Source: Aquimarina latercula DSM 2041 (GTDB lineage Bacteria > Bacteroidota > Bacteroidia > Flavobacteriales > Flavobacteriaceae). From it: 64,000 nt of DNA. Made by a program: the position numbers and the translations under genes. The notes beneath the pieces are model-generated. The model ran no database searches, was not told where the DNA came from, and saw only the letters and a list, made by a program, of their open reading frames with translations. This document shows positions 50,509 through 59,528 of the stretch, one piece after another. How positions within the stretch are numbered: position 1 is the stretch's first letter; every line of letters starts with the position of its first letter. The stretch is taken from contig NZ_KE387185.1 of the NCBI RefSeq assembly GCF_000430645.1, forward strand, positions 593,780-657,779, read 5' to 3'.

Positions 50509-51510
50509 ATGAAAAAAATTCTTGCACTTTTAGTTTTAATTACAATCTTTTGTGGATGTGAATCAAATGAGGATATCTACCTTTTTGACGAGAAATTACC
50601 AGAAAATAAAAACTCTAATTTCTATTTGGATCTAGCTTATCAGCACGCTCCTGTACATTATCAAGATGTAGATCGCACAGGTTCTCATGGTTTAAGTGGA
50701 AAAGCAGATTATATTACTCGTTATGATTTCGATGGTGATCTTAATGCTAAAAATAATTGGGATAATATTGCCAATACTTCCAGAAAAGGAAATGCAGTGG
50801 GATATTATTCTGTGGTAGAAACAAGTACACATTACTTTATTACGTATGCTTTTTTTCACCCTAGAGATTGGACGGATATATGGTTTTTGTATCATTTTGA
50901 TGAACATGAAAATGATCTGGAAGGAGTGCTTACTATAGTTAAAAAAGATAATTCTACTTATGGTAAAGCGATCGGAGCAGTAACGGTATTTCACTCCGAT
51001 TTTTATTCTTATATGGCATCTAATTCTGGGTTAACCAATGGAAATGAAAGCATAGATGGAACTTTGACTACACAAAATCATAACGGAGTTAGTCGATTTA
51101 AAACTTCTGCCGAGGCAAAAGGTCATGGTGTCAAAGCACACGCAAAACAACAACCAGGAGGAAGCGATTATGTAGTATATTTTCCAAGTAAAACTACTAG
51201 CGAATACCCATCCGATATTTATGATAGAAACGTAAAATATAAATTAGTTAATATATTTGAAAATGGAGGTATGTGGGATCAGCGTTTTAATACTAATCTT
51301 TTTAGTAATGCTAAATCATTTCAGAAATCCTATGGTAATGGAAGCGCCAATGCGCCTTGGAATTGGGATGATAAAAATGACGGAGGCAATCAAGGTTTAT
51401 TAGCAGGAGGTATTGCATATTATCCTGCGCATTTAGTGGATGAATATTTTAATGGACTAGGAAGTTTTAGTAAAACTTATATCTACAATCCATCCTTGGG
51501 GATAGAATAA
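50509..51510 (+). CDS. Lipoprotein of unrecognised family with HP-x-DW and HENDLEG motifs
   Basis: Exported lipoprotein of 333 residues (lipobox FCGC, Cys17). I do not recognise the family with certainty. The striking part is FFHPRDWTDIWFLYHFDEHE followed by NDLEG (about residues 114-138), with many aromatic and acidic residues, preceded by QHAPVHYQD. His and Asp/Glu in this pattern could hold a metal, somewhat as in NLP/NPP1 proteins with their HDWE motif; this comparison is only suggestive. The C-terminal part is Gly/Asn/Trp-rich (APWNWDDKNDGGNQG). It has its own terminator. Confidence 0.7.
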   Translation: MKKILALLVLITIFCGCESNEDIYLFDEKLPENKNSNFYLDLAYQHAPVHYQDVDRTGSHGLSGKADYITRYDFDGDLNAKNNWDNIANTSRKGNAVGYYSVVETSTHYFITYAFFHPRDWTDIWFLYHFDEHENDLEGVLTIVKKDNSTYGKAIGAVTVFHSDFYSYMASNSGLTNGNESIDGTLTTQNHNGVSRFKTSAEAKGHGVKAHAKQQPGGSDYVVYFPSKTTSEYPSDIYDRNVKYKLVNIFENGGMWDQRFNTNLFSNAKSFQKSYGNGSANAPWNWDDKNDGGNQGLLAGGIAYYPAHLVDEYFNGLGSFSKTYIYNPSLGIE

Positions 51511-51536
51511 TCAAAAATAATGTTGAATGTATATAG

Positions 51537-51573
51537 AGGAGCCAAAGCATAGATGTACTTGGCTCCTTTTTTA
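51537..51573 (+). terminator. Terminator after the lipoprotein gene
   Basis: Arms AGGAGCCAA (51537-51545) and TTGGCTCCT (51559-51567) are exact and followed by Ts. Confidence 0.88.
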
Positions 51574-51687
51574 TATTATAATTGATTAAAAATTAGATTA
51601 TAGTAAGAATTTTGTATAAAATTATGTTAAAGAGATATTTGTAGGTAAAACGTTTTATACATTTCGGGGAAAACATAGCTAAACGTA

Positions 51688-54540
51688 ATGATTAAGAACA
51701 TAATTGCTCTATTTTTTTTCAGTTTTACAACATTGATTTTTGCTCAGAAACGATCTTTGACCCATGATGATTATGATTTATGGAAGAGTATTACTGATAC
51801 CAAAATTTCTAATTCAGGGAAATTAATAGTTTCCGTGATTGAGACCGCTACAAAAAGAGGAGATGGCTATATAGAGATTTATAATACAGAAAGTAATAAA
51901 AAATTCACTTTTTTTAACGGATATGATTCTTCGATCACAGAGGATGAGAGTTATGTAGTTTTTAAACGAAAACCGAAGTATGAAACTGTACGAAAAGAGA
52001 AAAAGAAAAAATTAAAAAAAGATAAAACTACAAAAGATGATCTTTTTGTTTACGATGTAAAAGCCAATAAAATTTATGACTCTATTACAAGAGTAAGCTC
52101 TTATAAAGTTCCAGATGATTCTAATGGTTGGCTGGTAATAGAAAAATTTAAGAATAAGAAACCAGAAAAAAAGAAAAAGGATACGCTAAAGGCTAAAGCA
52201 AAAGATACAGTAAAACTTAAATTAGGAAAGGCATTTAAACAGAACTACGTGCTGGTATATGATCTAAAGACTAAGGAGCGAGATACTATTTTGCAGATCA
52301 AAAATTTTGTTCTTTCAGAGAAGGGAAAAAAGTTCTATTATACTAAGAAAGATGAAAAGAAAAAGAAAAAAGATATAGGAGTATTTGAATATGATATTGT
52401 TTCTAAATCCAAGTTTTTGATAGATTCTACTAGATATATTTATAATAAGTTGTCGGTTGATAAGAGTGGAGAACATTTTTCATTTATAGCTGCTAAAGAT
52501 TCCACTCATGTAGATTCTTTACAGTATGAGTTATTCTATTATAAAAATCAAAAGCTAATAGATTTAGTTGATGTTTTAGGGAAAAATCTGAGAAACAATT
52601 GGGAGTTAGAAGATGATCAGACATCCTTCTTTTCTGAAAACGGTAGTAGACTTTATTTTTATTCTAAACCTAAAGTAGAATTTATTCAGGATACGACACT
52701 TTTAGAAGATGAAATTCCGCAAGTAGATGTATGGAATTGGAAAGATAAAATGATACAGCCCGAACAAAGTGCACGGTTTGAGGAATTAAAAAAAAGGGCG
52801 TTTATCTCATATTATGACACAGAGAAATCGTCTGTAGTACATATACAGGATGATACATTTGAGGATCTTATTTTCGATAAAGATCAACAGCAAAAATACA
52901 TATTAGGAGCTACAGGAACCCCCTATGATAGTGAGCGTTCTTGGTTGTTGCCTTGGACCAGAGATTTTTATGTTATAGATACATATACAGGTCAAAAACG
53001 TTTAGGACTTACCAAAACTGCTTTACGACCTTTTTTGTCCCCAGATGGGAGGTATGCATTATATTACGATATTTTTAAGAAGCATTGGTTTTCCTTGGAA
53101 TTATCTACTCTAAAGAAAGTTAATCTTACAGAAAAAGTAAAAGTTGCTTTTTATGACGAAGATGACGATCATCCAATGCTACCCTATCCTTATGGTTTTG
53201 GAGGTTTTGATAAAGATGGGAATGGCTTAATTTATGATAAATTTGATATTTGGAAGGTTTCTATGTCTGGAGAAACTAAGCCTATTAATATTACTGCCAT
53301 TGGTAGGAAAAAGAACATAGAATATAGAACAGAAAGGTTAGATTCTGAAAATCGAGATAATGCATCTTATTCTGGTCAAGATTTATTGATTACAAGTTTT
53401 GATAAGACTACTAAATCCTCTGGGTTATATGTTTTGAGAGATAATAAATTAGTTGAAAAAATTAAACCTACTGAGTTCTTTTTAGATGAATACAACAAAG
53501 CAAAAAAAGGAGAAGTTATTACTTTTAGGAAACAAAATTTTAATACGTTTCAAGATCTACATTATACCAATAATAATTTTGAAAATATAACCCAAATAAC
53601 AAAGGCTAATCCTCAGAAAGAAGAATTTAAATGGGGTACTGCAGAGCTTTTTAGTTGGAAAGCTTATGATGGTACCAAACTAGATGGAATTATTTATAAA
53701 CCAGAAGATTTTGATCCCTCTAAAAAGTATCCTCTTATTACTTATTTTTATGAAAAGAGGTCCGATAGTTATAGAACATATTATACACCTAGACCAAGTG
53801 CTTCTATCGTAAATCCATCATATTTAGTAAGTAATGATTATATTATGTTTGTACCAGATATTGTGTATGAGGATGGAAAACCTGGTCCAAGTTCATATAA
53901 CTGTGTAGTCTCTGGAGTAGAAGCTTTAGAGAAATTAGGCTATGTAGATAGTGAGAACATAGGAATTCAAGGTCAGAGTTGGGGTGGATATCAGGTAGCA
54001 TATTTAGTAACTGTGACTAATAAGTTTAAAGCGGCAATGGCAGGAGCTCCAGTAAGTAATATGACATCTGCATACGGAGGAATTCGATGGCAATCTGGAC
54101 TGAGTAGAGCATTCCAGTATGAAAGATCTCAGAGTAGAATTGGAAAGAATTTATGGGACGGTTTTGATTTATATATTGAAAACTCTCCGTTATTTGGAAT
54201 TCCTAAAATAGAAACTCCCTTACTTATGATGCATAATGATAAAGATGGAGCAGTTCCTTATTATCAGGGTATAGAAATGTTTATGGGTATGCGTAGATTA
54301 GGAAAACCTGCTTGGTTGTTGGTATATAATGATGAAGCACATAATCTTAGAAAAGAAAAGAATAGACAGGATTTATCTATTAGAATGATGCAATTCTTCG
54401 ATTATTATTTACAAGATAAACCAGTGCCAACATGGATGACAAAAGGTGTTCCTAGGATTGATAAAGGAAAAAATCTTGGGTATGATTTAGATAAAAAACC
54501 TGTGGAGGTAGAAAAAATTACTCCCAGTTCCAATAGATAA
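51688..54540 (+). CDS. Exported prolyl-oligopeptidase-family (S9) serine peptidase
   Basis: The 950-residue protein has a signal peptide (1-20, ending LIFAQ), a beta-propeller region with Lys-rich insertions (about 100-110, 155-170 and 225-235), and a C-terminal S9 catalytic domain. The triad is visible: Ser764 in GQSWGGYQ, Asp853 in HNDKDGAVPYYQG, His885 in NDEAHNL. Family members cleave oligopeptides or N-acyl-aminoacyl groups in the periplasm. It overlaps the convergent GNAT gene by 23 bases. Confidence 0.93.
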   Translation: MIKNIIALFFFSFTTLIFAQKRSLTHDDYDLWKSITDTKISNSGKLIVSVIETATKRGDGYIEIYNTESNKKFTFFNGYDSSITEDESYVVFKRKPKYETVRKEKKKKLKKDKTTKDDLFVYDVKANKIYDSITRVSSYKVPDDSNGWLVIEKFKNKKPEKKKKDTLKAKAKDTVKLKLGKAFKQNYVLVYDLKTKERDTILQIKNFVLSEKGKKFYYTKKDEKKKKKDIGVFEYDIVSKSKFLIDSTRYIYNKLSVDKSGEHFSFIAAKDSTHVDSLQYELFYYKNQKLIDLVDVLGKNLRNNWELEDDQTSFFSENGSRLYFYSKPKVEFIQDTTLLEDEIPQVDVWNWKDKMIQPEQSARFEELKKRAFISYYDTEKSSVVHIQDDTFEDLIFDKDQQQKYILGATGTPYDSERSWLLPWTRDFYVIDTYTGQKRLGLTKTALRPFLSPDGRYALYYDIFKKHWFSLELSTLKKVNLTEKVKVAFYDEDDDHPMLPYPYGFGGFDKDGNGLIYDKFDIWKVSMSGETKPINITAIGRKKNIEYRTERLDSENRDNASYSGQDLLITSFDKTTKSSGLYVLRDNKLVEKIKPTEFFLDEYNKAKKGEVITFRKQNFNTFQDLHYTNNNFENITQITKANPQKEEFKWGTAELFSWKAYDGTKLDGIIYKPEDFDPSKKYPLITYFYEKRSDSYRTYYTPRPSASIVNPSYLVSNDYIMFVPDIVYEDGKPGPSSYNCVVSGVEALEKLGYVDSENIGIQGQSWGGYQVAYLVTVTNKFKAAMAGAPVSNMTSAYGGIRWQSGLSRAFQYERSQSRIGKNLWDGFDLYIENSPLFGIPKIETPLLMMHNDKDGAVPYYQGIEMFMGMRRLGKPAWLLVYNDEAHNLRKEKNRQDLSIRMMQFFDYYLQDKPVPTWMTKGVPRIDKGKNLGYDLDKKPVEVEKITPSSNR

Positions 54541-55066
54541 TATGCCAAGATATCTGGTCAGCTTCATAAATTAGGAGTGTTTTGAAACCTATAGCATTGT
54601 GAGCGTTTAAGGAGCGTATGTTGTCTGAAGCTACTTCAGTAATTAAAAGATCGTATGTATTCTGTAGTTTGGTTTTCATATGTTGATATAAACCTCTAAA
54701 AACACCTTGGCCGCGATACTCTTTATCAACACAAACTTGTCCCATTACGATATATTTGTTTGGTTGATCTAATGAGTTTTCTATTTTTTTGAACATAGGT
54801 TTGAGAACTTCAATATCATTCCCAAAGTCCGAAGTCATACATAACGCATAACCAATAACTTTACCGTGATCTTTAGCAATAATATGAGGTTGTTGGTCAT
54901 TCATCTTTTTTAAGATTTCAAAATCATGTTCTACCGTAACAAAACCTTCTTTTTTCTTCTCTTCTGAGGAAATTAAAGTAGTTAGGTTTTTTTGTTGAAG
55001 GAGAAGGATTTGTTCTAATTCTTCGTGAGATGTTACAGTCGTATATTTTAGATGTTGAATAGTCAT
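54518..55066 (-). CDS. GNAT-family N-acetyltransferase
   Basis: I start the protein at the ATG at 55064-55066 (182 residues, MTIQHLKYTTVTSHEEL), since the longer frame adds 19 residues without family resemblance and would run into the helicase promoter. The acetyl-CoA-binding motif A is clear (VMGQVCVDKEYRGQGVFRGL), followed by LITEVASDNIRSLNAHNAIGF. Substrate unknown. Its 3' end overlaps the S9 peptidase gene, and its 5' end is divergent from the helicase gene. Confidence 0.87.
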   Translation of the reverse strand: MTIQHLKYTTVTSHEELEQILLLQQKNLTTLISSEEKKKEGFVTVEHDFEILKKMNDQQPHIIAKDHGKVIGYALCMTSDFGNDIEVLKPMFKKIENSLDQPNKYIVMGQVCVDKEYRGQGVFRGLYQHMKTKLQNTYDLLITEVASDNIRSLNAHNAIGFKTLLIYEADQISWHIIYWNWE

Positions 55067-55110
55067 CTTTTTAACTTTAGAATTTAGATATAAAGATAGT
55101 ATTATACACC

Positions 55111-55118
55111 TATCTTTG
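55111..55118 (+). promoter_or_regulatory. Candidate -7 box of the DEAD-box helicase gene
   Basis: TATCTTTG is a full match to TAnnTTTG and ends 14 bases before the ATG at 55133, so the leader would be very short. Confidence 0.5.
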
Positions 55119-55132
55119 ACCAAAATATTTTT

Positions 55133-56473
55133 ATGTCAAATCAGTTTTTAAATCTAGGAGTTACTGCTCCTTTGCAAAAGAGTTTAGAAGACTTAAAATT
55201 TTCTACTCCTACAGATATTCAGGAGAAATCAATTCCTGTTTTGTTACAAAAGAAAGATGATTTTGTAGGATTAGCAAAGACAGGAACAGGGAAAACAGCA
55301 GCTTTTGGTTTGCCTTTATTACAATTAATTGATTTAGATACTCCAAAAGTTCAGGCGGTAATCCTTGCTCCAACAAGAGAATTAGGACAACAGATTTATG
55401 ATAATTTAGTGTCCTTTTCTACCTATTTACCTACCATGTCGATCGCTTCTATATGTGGAGGAATTCCTATTAAACCACAAATAGAACGTTTAAAAAACAC
55501 CACTCATATCGTAGTGGCAACTCCTGGACGTTTAATTGATTTAATAAAGCGTGATAAAATTGATATCACAGCTGCTGATTATTTGATTCTTGATGAGGCT
55601 GATGAAATGATGAATTCCTTAAAAGAAGGATTAGATGAAATCGTTGCAGTCTTACCAAAGAAAAGAAGGACTATTTTGTTTACTGCTACAATGCCAGGGA
55701 CCATAAAGCAATTAATCCAGAATTATATGTCTAAACATGTGATTCAGGTGACTGCAGATATGGAAACGATTGGTCATCAAGGAATCGATCATCAATATGT
55801 GGTTGTAGAGCCTATAGAAAAATTAGAAGTTCTCATGCATTTTCTTAGTGCTAGAGAAGGAGAGCGTGGGATTATTTTCTGTAAAACGAAAGCGGCAGTT
55901 AATAAATTGGCAAAAAACTTAGCAATTAACAAGTTCTCTTCAGGAGCACTTCATGGAAGTTTATCGCAGTCTATACGTGATAGGATAATGGGGCAATTTA
56001 GAGAAGGTCATATTAATATTCTTGTCGCTACAGACTTAGCTGCTAGAGGAATCGATGTAAAAGAGATATCCTATGTGGTGAATTACCATTTACCAGATGT
56101 GTATGATACCTATGTACATCGTAGTGGACGAACGGCAAGAGCTGGAGCCAAAGGGCTTTCATTAACAGTATTGCAAAAAGAAGAAGTTGAGGATTTAGCC
56201 GAATTTACAGAAGAATTAGGAATTACATTTAAGGAATTCAAAAAGGCAGATCCGCAAAGTATAGAAGAGAATAATACACTTTTGTGGGCTAAGAAAATAT
56301 TTAAAACTAAGCCCAATCATGATGTGTCAGCTGAGTTTAAAGAAAAAATTAAAACTGTTTTCCATCATCTTACAAAAGAAGAATTGATCGAGAAAATACT
56401 AGCTAATCATTTGAAAGAAAAAATGAATATTGTTTCTCTAAAAGAAGAAACTCCTAAAAAGAAAAGGAGATAG
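55133..56473 (+). CDS. DEAD-box ATP-dependent RNA helicase
   Basis: The 446-residue protein has all helicase motifs: Q motif (TPTDIQEKSIP), Walker A (AKTGTGKTAA), PTRELGQQ, TPGRLID, DEAD, TAT in FTATMPG, ATDLAARGIDV, and HRSGRTARAG. The C-terminal 90 residues contain a Lys-rich tail (EETPKKKRR) that is likely to bind RNA. It resembles the RhlE/CsdA types used in ribosome assembly or RNA decay at low temperature; a finer name is not supported. A strong terminator follows. Confidence 0.93.
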   Translation: MSNQFLNLGVTAPLQKSLEDLKFSTPTDIQEKSIPVLLQKKDDFVGLAKTGTGKTAAFGLPLLQLIDLDTPKVQAVILAPTRELGQQIYDNLVSFSTYLPTMSIASICGGIPIKPQIERLKNTTHIVVATPGRLIDLIKRDKIDITAADYLILDEADEMMNSLKEGLDEIVAVLPKKRRTILFTATMPGTIKQLIQNYMSKHVIQVTADMETIGHQGIDHQYVVVEPIEKLEVLMHFLSAREGERGIIFCKTKAAVNKLAKNLAINKFSSGALHGSLSQSIRDRIMGQFREGHINILVATDLAARGIDVKEISYVVNYHLPDVYDTYVHRSGRTARAGAKGLSLTVLQKEEVEDLAEFTEELGITFKEFKKADPQSIEENNTLLWAKKIFKTKPNHDVSAEFKEKIKTVFHHLTKEELIEKILANHLKEKMNIVSLKEETPKKKRR

Positions 56474-56510
56474 TTATATGTAATATCTTATTGATAATTA
56501 TTAGAGGATA

Positions 56511-56561
56511 AAAAAGAAACTGTAATTGTGCAGCTTGTCTATACAATTACAGTTTCTTTTT
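56511..56561. terminator. Terminator after the helicase gene
   Basis: Perfect 19-base arms (56511-56529 and 56543-56561) with a 13-base loop, bounded by A and T tracts; also usable by the convergent phosphoesterase gene. Confidence 0.9.
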
Positions 56562-56627
56562 ATAATTATAATGTAATATGAACCTAACCTTTCATGCGGA
56601 GAGATCAAAGGAAATACTGTCTAAATT

Positions 56628-57941
56628 TTAATACGGATGACTAATTGAAGAGAGTCTAATAATATTTCCTATTGTAGATGTTATCATTTTCCAATCGTTT
56701 ATTTTACCAAAAGAAAAATCTCTATGATACATATTGTGAGTATTTTCTTGCTTAATAATACCAATATCAACGACGTTTAATGAGCCGTTTTCAAAAACTA
56801 AAGCTTCAGAAGATGTCTCGATAGCATTAATATCATATATCTTTCCATTATAAAGAGGTTTGATTTTCGCAACATTTGTATGTCCAACTATGATTTGGGA
56901 TGCATTATAGGTATCAAGAATAGTATCGATTTGTTGTGGAGTTGCTTTTTTAACTTCATCGTTTTGTCTAACGTAACCTCTGTATTGCGTAACACCTGTT
57001 TTTCCTAAAATAACCTCTTTTAGGTTATCATCTACTGATTTGTTTTCCCAATAATCCCACATTGCTTGATTAATTTGCTGTAAACTAAAGTTTTTGTTAG
57101 CTGTATCTGGACTTATTCCGCCATGGGTAATAATCATAGAACCAACTTTAACAATAACGGGTCGAGTTCTTAGCCATTTTCCTAAATAGGTTTTATCAGA
57201 AAAAGCATCTTTAAAAGACATCATTTGTTGTATTGCGTATAGGTTAAGAGGATCTACTCGACTAAAATTTCCTTTAAGAATATATTGTTCGTGATTTCCA
57301 ATAAGATAATGTATCATACCGCCAGCTTCTCTTGCTTGTTCTGATAGAGCAACTATTTTCCATAAGACTTTACTAACTTCATTACCACGGTCAACCATAT
57401 CGCCTGCAATTACTAAATGGTTTTTATTAAAGTTCCAATTTCCTTCAGAATTAATAACATTTAGATTCTTTAGCGTACAATCCATGTATGTATAATCTCC
57501 GTGAATATCACTTATAAATGCAATTTTATCAGGAGCATTGTTTATTTCAATTGCAGGTTTGTTGATTTTTGGTAACATAAAATCTAGTTGTTTATCTCCT
57601 GTATATATGCTAAAATTTTTAATACTGTTATTGTAATTTTTGTGGTGTACAGTACCATTAAAAAACCAATCCACTGATATGTCCTGATTTTTATCATAAG
57701 TAACTATAGGTCCTTCTATAAAATCCTTAGTAAAACTGGTAGAATCAGCGGTACCTGATAAGTTGATATTGATATCTATAAATTTTTCTTTTATTGGCAC
57801 TTGAAGTGAGGTGTATATTCCATTTTCAGAAAAGAAAACAGAACTTTGATTGAGCTTATACAAGATAAGAGTAAGCATAATTAGAATTATACCTAAAACT
57901 GGATAAAAAATGAATACGCGTATTTTTTTTGATTTTTTCAT
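56628..57941 (-). CDS. Membrane-anchored metallophosphoesterase (Ser/Thr-phosphatase-like)
   Basis: The 437-residue protein has an N-terminal membrane segment (about 9-27) and a beta-rich domain of about 110 residues, followed by a calcineurin-like phosphoesterase domain. All metal motifs are present: FISDIHGDYTYM, AGDMVDRGNEV, LIGNHEQYI, ITHGGISPD and VGHTNVAKI. The set resembles the Shewanella-like/PPP phosphatase branch. The anchor places the enzyme at the periplasmic side. It stands alone; the 188 bases upstream hold no gene. Confidence 0.9.
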   Translation of the reverse strand: MKKSKKIRVFIFYPVLGIILIMLTLILYKLNQSSVFFSENGIYTSLQVPIKEKFIDININLSGTADSTSFTKDFIEGPIVTYDKNQDISVDWFFNGTVHHKNYNNSIKNFSIYTGDKQLDFMLPKINKPAIEINNAPDKIAFISDIHGDYTYMDCTLKNLNVINSEGNWNFNKNHLVIAGDMVDRGNEVSKVLWKIVALSEQAREAGGMIHYLIGNHEQYILKGNFSRVDPLNLYAIQQMMSFKDAFSDKTYLGKWLRTRPVIVKVGSMIITHGGISPDTANKNFSLQQINQAMWDYWENKSVDDNLKEVILGKTGVTQYRGYVRQNDEVKKATPQQIDTILDTYNASQIIVGHTNVAKIKPLYNGKIYDINAIETSSEALVFENGSLNVVDIGIIKQENTHNMYHRDFSFGKINDWKMITSTIGNIIRLSSISHPY

Positions 57942-58129
57942 GAGTTTAATTTTTAAAATGAGACAAAGGAGTGACCTATCGAGGCTTTTTGTGAGCTCAA
58001 TAAATTGATAGTTAGAATCCTTGGAATTCTATAGAATTTTAGTAATGGAAAGGGTTTTTACATAAAAGTATCTAAGAATAGGCTAAGTAATAATGCGATT
58101 GATTTCATTTGATTGATTGGTTTAAAAAA

Positions 58130-58333
58130 TTAAGGTTGGTATTCCAGAATATCAGATGGTTGACATTCTAATGCTTCACAGATTGCTTCTAAAGTAGAAA
58201 AACGTATAGCTTTAGCTTTTCCTGATTTTAGAATAGATAAGTTGGCCGTAGTTATGCCTATTTTTTCTGCCAACTCTTTACTTTTCATTTTTCGCTTAGC
58301 GAGCATAACATCTAGATTTATAATTATTGGCAT
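58130..58333 (-). CDS. XRE-family regulator (YozG-like)
   Basis: A 67-residue single helix-turn-helix protein: MPIIINLDVMLAKRKMKSKE, then LAEKIGITTANLSILKSGKA and FSTLEAICEALECQPSDIL. This is the short Cro/CI-type regulator typically encoded after DUF2975 membrane proteins. It begins two bases after the stop of the second DUF2975 gene, so the three genes form one operon. It probably represses its own operon through palindromes upstream of 59378. Confidence 0.93.
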   Translation of the reverse strand: MPIIINLDVMLAKRKMKSKELAEKIGITTANLSILKSGKAKAIRFSTLEAICEALECQPSDILEYQP

Positions 58334-58335
58334 AG

Positions 58336-58854
58336 CTATATTGTTAGTTCGTTTTCTTCTTGTAGTGTAAAACCTAATTTGAATATGGTAGCAATAAATG
58401 CTGCAAAAATACCTAATCCCAAGTGTAGCAGTCCAGGAGTTATATCGTTAAAAACAATTTTGTTGCTTATCAGAATTCCTATAATTACATAAGCTATGGG
58501 TAAAATTAGATTTAATATGGTAAACCATCTTAAGTATTTTATAGCTTCTTCTGTAAAAAGTTTTTCAGCACTAAATGTTTTAAAAATCAAAGATAGTACT
58601 AAGAAAAACGCTGAATACAGTATTAGAAAACAGAAAACACCTATAAATGTAATTGTATTATAACCTCCTTTTATCATAGAAGTCGTAAAAGGGATGTATA
58701 TCTGCAATTCATCTGATTCCGTGATAATAAAATTATTACTTACTAAGGATACTATTAGAAATAGTAGAAAAGCTCCATACCCCATCATTATTAATCGTGT
58801 ACTATAGAATAATACAGTTGATAGGGATTTTTTTCCAAACATTTTTAGCTCCAT
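58336..58854 (-). CDS. DUF2975 membrane protein, copy 2
   Basis: The 172-residue protein has four hydrophobic segments (about 18-38, 58-80, 105-125 and 138-160) and the DUF2975 pattern (FSAEKLFTEEAIKYLRWF and the late GFTLQEENELTI). The ending is nearly the same as in copy 1 (IQSENQLTV). Start is two bases after copy 1. Function unknown; family members sit beside YozG-like regulators. Confidence 0.85.
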   Translation of the reverse strand: MELKMFGKKSLSTVLFYSTRLIMMGYGAFLLFLIVSLVSNNFIITESDELQIYIPFTTSMIKGGYNTITFIGVFCFLILYSAFFLVLSLIFKTFSAEKLFTEEAIKYLRWFTILNLILPIAYVIIGILISNKIVFNDITPGLLHLGLGIFAAFIATIFKLGFTLQEENELTI

Positions 58855-58856
58855 AA

Positions 58857-59378
58857 TTATACAGTTAATTGGTTTTCGGATTGAATTTCTACTCCTCTTT
58901 TAAAGATGAATGCAATAATAAAAATAATTCCAGCCATGAAAAGGAATTCAGAACTTCCCCAGTCTAATTCAAATATAAATCCCTTTTTTTGTAACCACTT
59001 GCAATAGTGATTTGCTATATATGCTAATAAACCTGTCCATAAGGATACATAACTAATAGAAGAAATTAATCTGGCTACAGCTTTGGTAAAGGGTTTATCA
59101 AAGTCAATTATTGAAAAAATCTTAATTACTAAATAGAACAAATAAGCTTTTAGAGCAGTTACTGAAATAATTAATGATAATACAAAAGTATAATACTTAA
59201 CAGAAGACTCGTAAAGATTAGACAAGTCTATATCTAGATATAAGTTTTCTGTGGCTTCTGGGTTTATTAATAGACTAATTCCTCCAGATATTAGTAAGGC
59301 TCCTAGTTTGATACATAAGCCAATAAATAATATCCAGGATACTATTTTCATTAATGTTATAATTCGTTTTGTTTCCAT
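58857..59378 (-). CDS. DUF2975 membrane protein, copy 1
   Basis: The 173-residue protein has four hydrophobic segments and family signatures (DFDKPFTKAVARLISSISYV, FKRGVEIQSENQLTV). It is first in the operon; a palindrome lies just upstream of its start. It resembles copy 2 in layout but with low identity outside the two motifs, so the duplication is old. Function unknown. Confidence 0.87.
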   Translation of the reverse strand: METKRIITLMKIVSWILFIGLCIKLGALLISGGISLLINPEATENLYLDIDLSNLYESSVKYYTFVLSLIISVTALKAYLFYLVIKIFSIIDFDKPFTKAVARLISSISYVSLWTGLLAYIANHYCKWLQKKGFIFELDWGSSEFLFMAGIIFIIAFIFKRGVEIQSENQLTV

Positions 59379-59383
59379 AATTA

Positions 59384-59400
59384 TTATCGTTTTACGATAA
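59384..59400 (-). promoter_or_regulatory. Palindromic site 1 before the DUF2975 operon
   Basis: TTATCG-TTTTA-CGATAA is a perfect inverted repeat, five bases upstream of the start codon at 59378. It is the likely operator of the XRE regulator; the assignment is inference. Confidence 0.6.
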
Positions 59401-59413
59401 CAAATATATAAAA

Positions 59414-59432
59414 ATTATTGAAAAACAATAAT
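59414..59432. promoter_or_regulatory. Palindromic site 2 before the DUF2975 operon
   Basis: ATTATTG-AAAAA-CAATAAT is a perfect inverted repeat with the same five-base spacer as site 1. The shared core is TATYG-N5-CRATA. The centre is 31 bases from that of site 1. Confidence 0.6.
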
Positions 59433-59457
59433 TTTTTATCAAAAAAGAATACTTAAT

Positions 59458-59472
59458 TGTTGTTTTTCAAAA
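59458..59472. promoter_or_regulatory. Weaker palindromic site 3, toward bioF
   Basis: TGTTG-TTTTT-CAAAA fits the core of sites 1 and 2 with one change per arm. Its centre is 42 bases from that of site 2. It is about 60 bases upstream of bioF and could link the two divergent operons. Confidence 0.4.
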
Positions 59473-59528
59473 TTACAAGTATAAGCTAGAATAATTCTAA
59501 TGGTTCCATTTTATTGTATTTTTACGGC

